A DNA stretch of 5,061 nucleotides from UBA7328 sp002471345 (GTDB lineage Bacteria; Bacteroidota; Bacteroidia; Chitinophagales; Saprospiraceae): positions 1 to 5,061 of the forward strand of contig CAXGOB010000143.1 in NCBI GenBank assembly GCA_964011275.1. Direction: 5' to 3'. Below the pieces are notes generated by a model. That model had not been told where the DNA came from. It saw only the letters and a program-made list of their open reading frames with translations, and searched no databases. Positions 1 to 5,061 of the stretch are shown one piece after another. The stretch's first letter is position 1, and every line of letters starts with the position of its first letter. Both the position numbers and the translations under genes were made by a program.

Positions 1-791
1 CCATCGACCAAAGCCAAGCCATCTACCAGTGCTAATCCATCTACAAGTGCTAATGCCTGGGTCAGGTTATCTACTCCTAGAGCATCTACTAGGGCAAAGG
101 CATCCACTAAGGCCAGTCCATCGACTAAAGCCAATGCATCAACTAAAGCAAATCCTTCAAGCAGAGCTAAGTTGTCTACAAGTGCTAATCCATCTACTAA
201 AGCCAAACCGTCCACAAGTGCCAATCCATCCACTAAAGCCAATGCATCTGTAAGAGAAGCTGTGTTCAATCTGTCAACAAGTGCAAAGCCATCCACCAAT
301 GCAAAGCCATCTACCAAAGCAATTCCATCTACTAATGCAAGTGCATCAGCTACATTTTCTACTCCTAATGCATCTACTAAGGCTAAGACATCGACCAATG
401 CCAATGCATCCACTAAGGCTATTGCATCTACTAAGACTAAACCATCGACAAGTGCAAGTGCATCAGCTATTGTATTTACATCTACTAGAGCAAAGGCATC
501 CACTAAGGCGAATCCATCAACAAGAGCAAAGCCATCTACCAAAGCGAATCCATCCACCAATGCAAAAGCATCTAATAATGAAGAACCTGATGGCAATCTA
601 TTTGCTTTTATCAGTTCATCTACTAACTTTTCAGAATCCACTAAGGCTAGTCCATCAACTAGTGCTATTGCATCAACAAATGATATACTATCTAAAAATG
701 AAAAAGCATCGATCAAAATATTGGTTAAAGAAAAGCCATCAACTAAAGCAACGCCATCAACTAAAGTATTTTTATGAAGGGAGTCTACTAG
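1..791 (-). repeat. LALVDG hexapeptide (18-bp) tandem array, open at the window edge
   Basis: The minus-strand frame contains 31 Leu-Val-Asp motifs between 791 and 1. From 578 to 1 the array is dense and regular, mostly (L/F/I)ALVD(G/A) with a period of six residues; from 791 to 579 it is degenerate (LVDG, LIDA, FLDS, FVDA, LVDE, LLDA). Leu, Val and Asp codons vary between units (for Val: GTA, GTC, GTG, GTT), so the protein pattern is kept while DNA drifts. Some long DNA matches remain: 83-122 and 479-518 agree at 37 of 40 bases and are 396 bp apart, exactly 22 units. The phase V-D-G-L-A-L fits the [LIV]-[GAED]-x-x-[STAV]-x hexapeptide pattern of left-handed beta-helices. Function unknown; a rigid surface stalk is one reading. 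Confidence 0.9.
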
Positions 792-1835
792 TCCTGTAAA
801 GGACTCTACATTCTGAACGTTTCCTCCAAATGTGTATTCAAAGCTTATATCTGGAAGAGTATCTCCATAGGTAATCGCAATTGAATCCGGTTGAACTCTA
901 AGAGGTATTTTATCTACAATAAGAGCACCACTTTTGATTTCTATATCGTATAAGTTTTCAATTTGGATAGGCAATTGACCTAATGACAAATTCACAGCAT
1001 ATATTCCAGGATTACTGAGATCATTAGCTTCAGAACTAAAAGAAACAGGAAGGTCAAGAAGTCCACTTGATGCTAAATCAAACCCGCTTGGCAATCCTTC
1101 AATGGCAATTTCCAAAACAGGATTAGCCTCTCCGTATTTCCGATTTATTGATTTCGTTGTAAGTGTAATTTTTGTTTTCACAGGTTGGCCAAAACTTATA
1201 GGATCAGATATCCCTCCATCTTGATTTGAATTTGTTAATGCTGGATTTACCAGAGTCACTTCAGTGTTAGATGTAAACACAAATTGTGGTACTGATACTA
1301 TGATCGTAGTATCACTTGTGACTGAAGAGGACAATTCTAGGCCATTCATCATCGCCACTGTAGTAGAAGTAATATACTCTCCTTCTATTGTGAAGCTAAA
1401 AGGAGTTGATCCTATATTCTCTGTAGTTATTCCTAGAGGAAGAATGAAATTTGTAATCTCAGGTTTTGGGTTTGAAAAAGATAAAAGAGCTTGATCTGTT
1501 CTTAGGAATCCAGCACCAGAAAGCACATCATAGCCCGTGCTATGCATATCAATTGCACTCTGCTGAATTATACTTTTAGCTTGAGAGGGACTTGTATTAA
1601 GTCCCAAAAACTTACTTCTCGCTTCTTTTATCAAAGCAATGGCAGCACCGACATGTGGAGCGGCGGCAGAAGTACCTGAGAAGTTAGGAAAAGCATCATT
1701 ATCTATTTCAGAAGACCCTCCTAAATCCACTGTTGTATTGGCTCCATTAGGTCCACAGATATCAGGTTTGTTTCTCAATAGTCCATCCACTCTGGTACCC
1801 CCTCTTGATGAGAATGAAGCGACAGTAGGTATATC
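1..1835 (-). CDS. C-terminal continuation of the same protease: Ser motif, IPT/TIG-like, MBG-like domains, LALVDG array (partial)
   Basis: In the same frame as the upstream half, 611 codons stay open to the left edge of the window. The order is: DIPTVASFSSRGG and a Pro/Gly-rich stretch, then FSGTSAAAPHVGAAIAL with the catalytic Ser codon at 1670-1668, the end of the protease domain near 1470 (STGYDVLSGAGFLRTDQAL), an IPT/TIG-like domain (about 1469-1191), an MBG-like domain (about 1178-894), the first strands of a second MBG-like domain (about 893-795), and the LALVDG hexapeptide array (791-1). The only downstream Met codons lie well inside (1563-1501 and near 1350-1345), with no signal peptide, so independent translation into a functional protein is unlikely. 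The real C-terminus, where a type IX secretion sorting domain would be expected in Bacteroidota, lies outside the window. Confidence 0.8.
795..893 (-). other. Start of a second MBG-like domain, running into the LALVDG array
   Basis: Directly after the first copy, the frame restarts with QPDSIAITYGDTLPDISFEY and then TFGGNVQNVESF, matching the opening (YGDxxP, then a strand) of an MBG-type repeat. Instead of the expected remaining ~50-60 residues, the sequence passes into the LVD-rich hexapeptides. The closing strand (G-x-L-x-V-x-K type) is not seen in the window, so the array is either inserted in this domain or replaces its end. Confidence 0.55.
894..1178 (-). other. MBG-like beta domain, complete copy
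   Basis: The frame reads KITLTTKSINRKYGEANPVLEI at its start, passes through EGLPSGFDL, a strand block and NPGIYAVNLSLG, and ends NLYDIEIKSGALIVDKIPLRV. Markers of MBG-type repeats are visible: YGxANP, G-Y-x-hydrophobic near the middle, NYxI-like NLYDIEI, and G-x-L-x-V-x-K-x-x-L-x-V at the end. Such domains occur in tandem in large surface proteins of Bacteroidota. Confidence 0.65.
1191..1469 (-). other. IPT/TIG-like immunoglobulin-fold domain
   Basis: The frame reads PKPEITNFILPLGITTE, then PFSFTIEGEYIT, VVAMMNGLEL, SDTTIIVSVPQF and TEVTLVNPA. The order 'P-x-I, hydrophobic strand, F-x-hydrophobic-x-G-x-x-hydrophobic, V-x-x-x-N-G, T-x-I-x-hydrophobic-x-V-P, V-T-hydrophobic-x-N-P' is typical of IPT/TIG domains, which act as extracellular spacers or binding modules. 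No cofactor or catalytic residue is expected. Confidence 0.6.
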
Positions 1836-1838
1836 TCA
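1836..1838 (-). other. In-frame TGA interrupting the protease gene
   Basis: The codon sits between NTPSFG and DIPTVASFSSRGG, a conserved-looking stretch just before the SSRG motif that precedes the catalytic Ser region in subtilases. One base change would give Gly (GGA), Arg (CGA/AGA), Ser (TCA), Leu (TTA), Cys (TGT/TGC) or Trp (TGG). The single Trp elsewhere in the gene (residue 882) is encoded by TGG, which gives no support for TGA reassigned to Trp. I see no strong hairpin immediately downstream that would suggest a bacterial selenocysteine element, and the site is not a catalytic position. Confidence 0.85.
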
Positions 1839-4800
1839 TCCAAAACTTGGAGTGTTGAGATAAAGAACAGCACCTACAGCTATAGCATTATCCGCATTGG
1901 CTTGTCCTACTAAAGTAGAAGTGCCAACTCTGTATTCTTCTATTTCCGCATCAGACCCTCCTCTGAAAAAAATGTATTTGAATCGTACAGGCACATTTCT
2001 CCCATCTGGATTTACAATCACAAAATTTGTAGTAGCTGGAGTATTTACCACTTCAAAATCCATAATTTCAAGAGGGTCTCCGTCTATATTATTAAAATTT
2101 CTGTTGTACCTGATAGATCCATCATCATCTATGAGGTAAACGTCTAAATCTAATTGAGCACCACCGTTTTGAATTTGACCTATGGAATAAAAGTCATCTT
2201 CCCATTGTATAGATATCGTATACTTCCCAGGTTTAAAAGTTACACGCTGAAATACATCTCCATTTCCAAAATCATGAGCAACTCCTCTTAATCCTAGTGG
2301 TGCGGGAGCAGCATTAAAAGTACTGGTGTAAGCATTTTCACCATAATTGCCAGCAGCTGAAACATAGGTAACTCCTCTACTCACCACCTCCTCAACTGCC
2401 TGAGCCACTAACCCATCAGTAAAAAAAGGTTCTGTGATATAAGTCACATCATCTATTATGATATCACAATCAGCCTCAGCTAGATCCACTATACTTCGTG
2501 CAAAAGATCCTGCACTTATAAATCCAGTTTTGAAAGCCAATTCTGCCCCTGGGGCCACATCATGTACGATTTGTAACATAGCCCTTCCTTCATCTGTTAT
2601 ACCTGGGATAAAATCACCATCCAATAAAACATCTACACCTTCAAGTGGTAGGTCTCCATTATTTATATCATTTTGAGCAACTTGAAGGGCATTATAGCTA
2701 TCTGATATAATACCAATTTTACTTCCAGCTCCTGTAATATCATATCCCCCTTTTACATATTCACTTCCTTGAGCTCTATCTCCTAAAGAAGTGACTAATC
2801 CTTTATTTGCAACAGGTCGGTATACATTTCTTGCGAAATTGATACAATCACCATATTGATTTAAAGCATGTAGGTTTTCTACTGGAAGAAAGCCCGAAAT
2901 AATCAAATTATTTTCACCATTATCAATTCTTCCTGTCAGCCCTAAGCTGTCCAACACATTAGATGCCAATGAGACTTTGTCTGCCAAAACAATAGCTTCA
3001 ATCAAAACTTTATCATCATTAAATCTATAGACGTCATTGGATGTCAAAAAATTCGGATCTACAGGTTGATCTGCTAAAGAGGACAGTGCAGGGTTGAGCA
3101 CACTATCTACTTTGCCAGGGGTATCAAAAGTAGGTATGATATTACTGTCATCAGGAGAACAATAACTAAATGACGTTCCATCAATTCTAATGATACCACT
3201 TCGTACATCTCTGATTTCCAAATGGATGTCTCCTTTACCTTTTACTGGAATACATATTTCGTGAAGATTGAAGCCACTATTGTTTTTAATGGAATAGAAT
3301 TCATTTCCTGGTAAAACAAATCGAACCTCCCCTTGCGTATTGGTAAATTGTAAGGTCACACAAACTTCTCCTTCTACTTCCTGAATACTATCGAAAGGAA
3401 ATGAAAATGATATGATATCAATGACAGATATCGCTCCTGAGAGCGTTCCGTCCGGAGCCCCATCGGCTTTGTTGGCGAAATTAACTCCTTCTGAGTCAGT
3501 TAAACTACCTGCACCTGATATTAAAGGTCTTGGGCAATTACATTCTACTGAGGCTATTGATTCGTTAAAACCAATACATGCATCAAAATCATCTTGATCT
3601 CCATCATCAACAGTAAGCTCATCACAATCCAAATCAGAAGCAGCGATGAATCCTGAAGGCTCTTCTCCATCTACAATCCCATCTGCTGTACATGGATTAT
3701 TTGGTGCTGTATCTACACCATTTCTTATTCCATCACCATCACAGTCTTGAAAATTGTTATTGATATCACACGGTGGGCAATAGGAGTAGGTCAGTCCATC
3801 TACCCTAAGATTTCCTACTCCCCCATCTTTAATTTGGACCACCTGGGCACCAGATTCTATCACATCTATACAAATCTCCTGCGCAGTATAAGAACTGGTA
3901 CCTGTGATATTTCTTATGTCATGAGATGTACCATTTAAAACTATTCGAGCAGTACTGCTTGCATTGCTGAAACCTAATATGATACATATCTGCCCTCCTT
4001 CATTGATATTTGGAATATTGAAAATGAGAACATCATTATTTCCTGAAATATTAGAAGTAAATGAGCCATCTGGAGCTCCGTTTGCATTGGAAGCATTTGT
4101 TATGCCTGCACTACTTTGCAAGATGCCATTTCCATCTATTACATTGTCCGGACAATCACACGATGGTGCTAAACTTTGATCATTAATTCCAATGCAATCA
4201 TTATAATCATCTAGATCACCATCCCCAACTGTAATGCCATCATTATCACAATCATTAGTTTCTAAAACAATGAAGCCATTTGGTGTAGGGCTTCCTGCAG
4301 AACAAGGATCAGAAGGAAATTCGTCTTCACCGTTTGGCACTCCATCCAGATCACAATCATCAGAAGGATTAGAAACTACACATGAGGGACATGATGAAAA
4401 AGAAGAACCATCAACTCTTAGACTTCCAAACCCTTCGTCCTTAATCACTAATGACTGAGGCCCATCTGTATCAACTGTTATGCATATTTTTTGGAGAGAA
4501 TAGTCACCAAGAGAATTTGGATTAGAGATTAGATTGGATTGTCCATTTAGTCGCAAATCAACCTTACCAAAGCCGCTGCTGAATCCTAATGTGACACAGA
4601 TCTCACCACCAGCTTTCAGTTCTGGAAATGATAGGGATAGAAGATCTGAACCTGATACAGTTCCAGTCGTCAATCCATCTGGAGCACCGCCGGCTCTTTC
4701 TGGAAAACTTCCAACTCCTATTTGAGAATGAAAAGCTCCTTCTCCAGTTATTAATACATCGGAAGGACAATCAGTTTGAGCTGCCAAAGAAATGGGCAAT

Positions 4801-4847
4801 AACACTAATAACACTACTGCTGATAGATATTCTACAAGAGGTTTCAT
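1836..4847 (-). CDS. Secreted subtilase/S53-like serine protease, N-terminal part ending at an in-frame TGA
   Basis: The product is 1003 residues. Residues 1-23 are a signal peptide, so it is exported. Residues 27-153, 232-357 and 438-563 are three related Cys-bounded domains, joined by two Asp-rich calcium-binding-like linkers (163-224 and 368-428). Residues 605-680 resemble the propeptide-like segment that precedes this type of subtilase (VLIEAIVL, then SGFLPVENLHAL and NVYRPVANKG). The protease domain starts near 698 with IGIISDSYN (Asp716), continues with TDEGRAMLQIVHDVAPGA (Glu753, where classic subtilisins have His-Gly-Thr), IIIDDVTY (Asp799/800) and SAAGNYG (oxyanion Asn834). Residues 838-965 are an insert with a beta-sandwich look (LDLDVYLIDDDGS). 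The frame stops after NTPSFG, before the catalytic Ser. The ATG is chosen because it gives a clean signal peptide directly downstream; no Shine-Dalgarno is visible. Exact family (S8 versus S53-like) is not certain. Confidence 0.9.
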   Translation of the reverse strand: MKPLVEYLSAVVLLVLLPISLAAQTDCPSDVLITGEGAFHSQIGVGSFPERAGGAPDGLTTGTVSGSDLLSLSFPELKAGGEICVTLGFSSGFGKVDLRLNGQSNLISNPNSLGDYSLQKICITVDTDGPQSLVIKDEGFGSLRVDGSSFSSCPSCVVSNPSDDCDLDGVPNGEDEFPSDPCSAGSPTPNGFIVLETNDCDNDGITVGDGDLDDYNDCIGINDQSLAPSCDCPDNVIDGNGILQSSAGITNASNANGAPDGSFTSNISGNNDVLIFNIPNINEGGQICIILGFSNASSTARIVLNGTSHDIRNITGTSSYTAQEICIDVIESGAQVVQIKDGGVGNLRVDGLTYSYCPPCDINNNFQDCDGDGIRNGVDTAPNNPCTADGIVDGEEPSGFIAASDLDCDELTVDDGDQDDFDACIGFNESIASVECNCPRPLISGAGSLTDSEGVNFANKADGAPDGTLSGAISVIDIISFSFPFDSIQEVEGEVCVTLQFTNTQGEVRFVLPGNEFYSIKNNSGFNLHEICIPVKGKGDIHLEIRDVRSGIIRIDGTSFSYCSPDDSNIIPTFDTPGKVDSVLNPALSSLADQPVDPNFLTSNDVYRFNDDKVLIEAIVLADKVSLASNVLDSLGLTGRIDNGENNLIISGFLPVENLHALNQYGDCINFARNVYRPVANKGLVTSLGDRAQGSEYVKGGYDITGAGSKIGIISDSYNALQVAQNDINNGDLPLEGVDVLLDGDFIPGITDEGRAMLQIVHDVAPGAELAFKTGFISAGSFARSIVDLAEADCDIIIDDVTYITEPFFTDGLVAQAVEEVVSRGVTYVSAAGNYGENAYTSTFNAAPAPLGLRGVAHDFGNGDVFQRVTFKPGKYTISIQWEDDFYSIGQIQNGGAQLDLDVYLIDDDGSIRYNRNFNNIDGDPLEIMDFEVVNTPATTNFVIVNPDGRNVPVRFKYIFFRGGSDAEIEEYRVGTSTLVGQANADNAIAVGAVLYLNTPSFG
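1953..2336 (-). other. Beta-rich insert inside the protease domain
   Basis: Residues 838-965 lie between the oxyanion Asn and the Ser motif, a region much shorter in plain subtilisins. It reads as alternating beta strands: VFQRVTFKPGKYTISIQWEDD, LDLDVYLIDDDGS, EIMDFEVVN and TTNFVIVNPDG, a style similar to pre-peptidase C-terminal-like beta sandwiches. It contains the only Trp of the visible protein. Function unknown; substrate access or stability are guesses. Confidence 0.5.
2808..3035 (-). other. Propeptide-like segment before the protease domain
   Basis: Residues 605-680. The pattern DDKVLIEAIVLADK, a short helix-like stretch ending DSLGL, then NNLIISGFLPVENLHAL and NFARNVYRPVANKG resembles the inhibitor or pro-region seen directly upstream of this class of secreted subtilase-clan proteases. 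It is followed by a linker (SLGDRAQGSEYVKGGYDITG) into the first catalytic motif. Assignment is by resemblance only. Confidence 0.6.
3159..3536 (-). repeat. N-terminal domain copy 3 of 3
   Basis: Residues 438-563. It starts CPRPLISGAGSL, has NKADGAPDG, EGEVCVTLQF, HEICIPV and ends IRIDGTSFSYC. It is followed by a Pro/Asp-rich spacer (SPDDSNIIPTFDTPGK) leading to the propeptide-like segment instead of a calcium-type linker. Confidence 0.75.
3564..3746 (-). repeat. Asp-rich calcium-binding-like linker 2 (thrombospondin type 3-like)
   Basis: Residues 368-428 carry DCDGDGIRNGVDTAPNNPC, then SDLDCDELTVDDGDQDDFDAC. It is the counterpart of linker 1 and also ends in a DxDACIG/NDCIG motif immediately before the next Cys-bounded domain, so domain plus linker appears to be the duplicated unit. 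The third domain copy is not followed by such a linker. Confidence 0.7.
3777..4154 (-). repeat. N-terminal domain copy 2 of 3
   Basis: Residues 232-357. The landmarks match copy 1: CPDNVIDGNGIL at the start, NANGAPDG, GGQICIILGFS, QEICIDV and NLRVDGLTYSYC at the end. It diverges clearly in sequence while keeping the motif order and length, so it is an old internal duplication rather than a recent tandem copy. Confidence 0.75.
4176..4361 (-). repeat. Asp-rich calcium-binding-like linker 1 (thrombospondin type 3-like)
   Basis: Residues 163-224 carry DCDLDGVPNGEDEFPSDPC, then NDCDNDGITVGDGDLDDYNDC. The DxDxDGxxxGxDxxPxDPC pattern resembles thrombospondin type 3 repeats and the DxDGDG linkers common in secreted Bacteroidota proteins, which bind calcium and stiffen the rod between domains. 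Calcium binding here is inferred from the motif. Confidence 0.7.
4389..4769 (-). repeat. N-terminal domain copy 1 of 3 (Cys-bounded beta-rich 'GAPDG...RVDG' domain)
   Basis: Residues 27-153. It begins with CPSDVLITGEGAF, contains GGAPDG near residue 53, a GGEICVTLGFS strand near 80, QKICITV near 119, and ends SLRVDGSSFSSC. The same landmarks recur in the two later copies. Two internal Cys (84 and 122) and the two end Cys (27 and 153) are well placed for disulfides, which fits an exported protein. I do not recognise a named family; alternating hydrophobic strands suggest a jelly-roll or carbohydrate-binding-like beta sandwich, but that is inference. Confidence 0.75.
4779..4847 (-). other. Signal peptide (Sec/SPI type)
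   Basis: Residues 1-23 show a short N-region with Lys2, a hydrophobic core rich in Val/Leu (AVVLLVLLPISLAA), and a cleavage region before QTDCPSD. Cleavage is likely after residue 22 or 23. There is no Cys at the right place for a lipobox, so it is not a lipoprotein. This marks the protein as exported to the periplasm or beyond and supports the chosen ATG. Confidence 0.9.
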
Positions 4848-4865
4848 AAACTAGTTTTACCAAGA

Positions 4866-4890
4866 AATTCTGAATCCAAGGATTCGAATT
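4866..4890. promoter_or_regulatory. Leader hairpin 18 bases upstream of the start codon
   Basis: AATTC-t-GAATC, loop CAAG, GATTC-GAATT forms a ten-pair stem with a one-base bulge. In the mRNA of the protease gene it would sit just before the start region and could affect translation or stability. On the plus strand it is followed by TTTT, so a weak terminator for plus-strand transcription is another possibility. Confidence 0.4.
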
Positions 4891-4957
4891 TTCCTACTAT
4901 ACCTTATTGGGGTTGCTCTAAAACGGGAACTGCCTATACCAAAGACAAATCCTTCAT

Positions 4958-4965
4958 CAAAACTA
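4958..4965 (-). promoter_or_regulatory. Candidate Bacteroidota-type -7 element (TAGTTTTG)
   Basis: Read on the minus strand the bases are TAGTTTTG, matching the TAnnTTTG -7 consensus of Bacteroidota primary sigma factor promoters. It would give a leader of roughly 105 bases before the ATG. There is no clear TTTG at the -33 spacing, so this may be chance. Confidence 0.25.
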
Positions 4966-5029
4966 CACACAAGTTAACAAGTAATAGGCATGAAGTAAAG
5001 GTGGATATGTATCCTTGCGTAAAAATAAG

Positions 5030-5060
5030 ACAGTTTAAAAATGAATTAAATTTAAACTGT
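5030..5060 (-). terminator. Terminator-like inverted repeat at the right end
   Basis: ACAGTTTAAA at 5030-5039 pairs perfectly with TTTAAACTGT at 5051-5060, with an 11-base loop. On the minus strand the stem is followed by CTTATTTTTA, a T-rich tail, which suits the end of a minus-strand gene lying beyond the right edge. The stem is AT-rich and only moderately stable, so it could also be an operator-like palindrome. Confidence 0.4.
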
Positions 5061-5061
5061 T

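Larger units (their letters stand above)
1470..2756 (-). other. Protease domain (subtilase clan, S53-like active site), interrupted by the TGA
   Basis: In order: Asp716 in IGIISDSYN (codon 2702-2700), Glu753 in TDEGRAM (2591-2589), Asp799/Asp800 in IIIDDVTY, oxyanion Asn834 in SAAGNYG (2348-2346), an inserted beta-rich domain, TGA at 1838-1836, FSSRGG, and Ser in FSGTSAAAPH (1670-1668). No HGT/HGH catalytic His motif is present; Glu753 occupies its place. That pattern is known from S53-like members of the clan, where Glu/Asp/Ser with an acidic oxyanion residue replaces Asp/His/Ser. His762 lies nine residues further on and could confuse motif scans. Confidence 0.75.
1..4847 (-). pseudogene. 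Giant secreted subtilase-clan protease gene, interrupted by one in-frame TGA and cut by the window edge
   Basis: This entry joins the two halves described separately below. Reading codons from the ATG at 4847-4845 in one fixed frame, I find a single stop, TGA at 1838-1836. No other stop occurs down to the last complete codon at 5-3: 1003 sense codons before it and 611 after it, with no frameshift. Both halves are needed for a working enzyme. The Asp/Glu/Asn motifs lie before the stop, and the Ser motif GTSAAAP lies 55 codons after it. If the TGA is real and terminates, the product is an exported fragment without a nucleophile, and the downstream half has no signal peptide and no obvious start. 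The intact downstream frame argues that any inactivation is very recent. Sequence error or stop-codon readthrough would restore a normal gene, so the pseudogene label is provisional. Confidence 0.6.
4848..5061. other. Non-coding leader / intergenic region upstream of the protease gene
   Basis: No gene with a plausible start lies in these 214 bases. They hold an inverted repeat at the far right, a possible -7 promoter element, a hairpin 18 bases before the ATG, and two copies of CTATACC (4897-4903 and 4934-4940). The bases just before the ATG (minus strand TCTTGGTAAAACTAGTTT) carry no Shine-Dalgarno sequence, usual for Bacteroidota. Confidence 0.7.

Noticed and set aside
1..578. CRISPR array or DNA-level satellite
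   Set aside because: The unit is 18 bp with no spacers, stays in codon register with the minus frame and varies mainly at synonymous positions, so it is a protein repeat.
29..799. Overlapping plus-strand open frames in two frames, including a 201-residue Ser/Thr/Ala/Lys/Pro-rich one at 172-777
   Set aside because: They lie exactly antisense to the LALVDG array. The 18-bp periodicity keeps several frames free of stops, and their low-complexity products are the expected antisense reading of Leu-Val-Asp-Gly codons. The minus frame alone continues into recognisable domains.
1836..1838. Selenocysteine insertion or reassigned TGA (Trp or Gly)
   Set aside because: No evident hairpin directly downstream, a non-catalytic position, the one Trp uses TGG, Gly uses ordinary GGN codons, and only one in-frame TGA occurs in over 1600 codons.
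2559..2564. His762 in QIVHDVAPGA as the catalytic His of a classic subtilase
   Set aside because: The motif lacks H-G-T; the DEG nine residues earlier aligns better with the His position, and HDVAPGA is the usual downstream segment in this group.
1264..4849. Other plus-strand open frames opposite the protease gene (for example 1264-1494, 1639-1863, 4234-4458, 4628-4849)
   Set aside because: They are short, have no recognisable domain, and sit opposite strongly supported minus-strand coding sequence.
4857..4976. Minus-strand stretch between two stops reading DEGFVFGIGSSRFRATPIR and ending GFRISW
   Set aside because: It looked like a possible C-terminal remnant of another gene, but it is only about 37 codons, has no ATG start in frame, and no family could be recognised.

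Overview
The window is almost entirely one very large gene on the minus strand that runs off the left edge. It encodes a secreted, multidomain serine protease of the subtilisin clan. The domain mix points to a marine-type or gliding member of the Bacteroidota: a subtilase with a Cys/Asp-rich N-terminal region, calcium-binding DxDxDG linkers, an IPT/TIG-like domain and MBG-type domains, in AT-rich DNA with no Shine-Dalgarno sequence before the start. The phylum is an inference from architecture; no marker gene is present.

Layout, in the direction of transcription (right to left). Positions 5061-4848 are a 214-base non-coding leader. It holds a terminator-like inverted repeat, a weak candidate -7 promoter element and a hairpin close to the start codon. 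Positions 4847-1836 encode 1003 residues: signal peptide, three copies of a ~127-residue Cys-bounded beta-rich domain separated by two Asp-rich calcium-binding-like linkers, a propeptide-like segment, and the first two thirds of the protease domain (Asp, Glu and oxyanion Asn motifs). A TGA at 1838-1836 then stops the frame. The same frame continues without another stop for 611 codons to the window edge. This part supplies the missing catalytic Ser motif (FSGTSAAAPHV), an IPT/TIG-like domain, an MBG-like domain, the beginning of a second MBG-like domain, and a long hexapeptide array built on LALVDG.

The two most notable points are: (1) the lone TGA, which separates the nucleophile from the rest of the active site of an otherwise intact frame of at least 1615 codons, and so is a fresh nonsense mutation, a sequence error or a readthrough/recoding site; (2) the LALVDG array, 31 Leu-Val-Asp motifs in about 263 codons, which appears to be embedded inside an MBG-like domain and whose phase matches the consensus of left-handed beta-helix hexapeptide repeats.

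I saw no convincing plus-strand gene, RNA gene, mobile element or CRISPR array. The plus-strand open frames are antisense shadows, several of them kept open by the 18-bp periodicity of the array.
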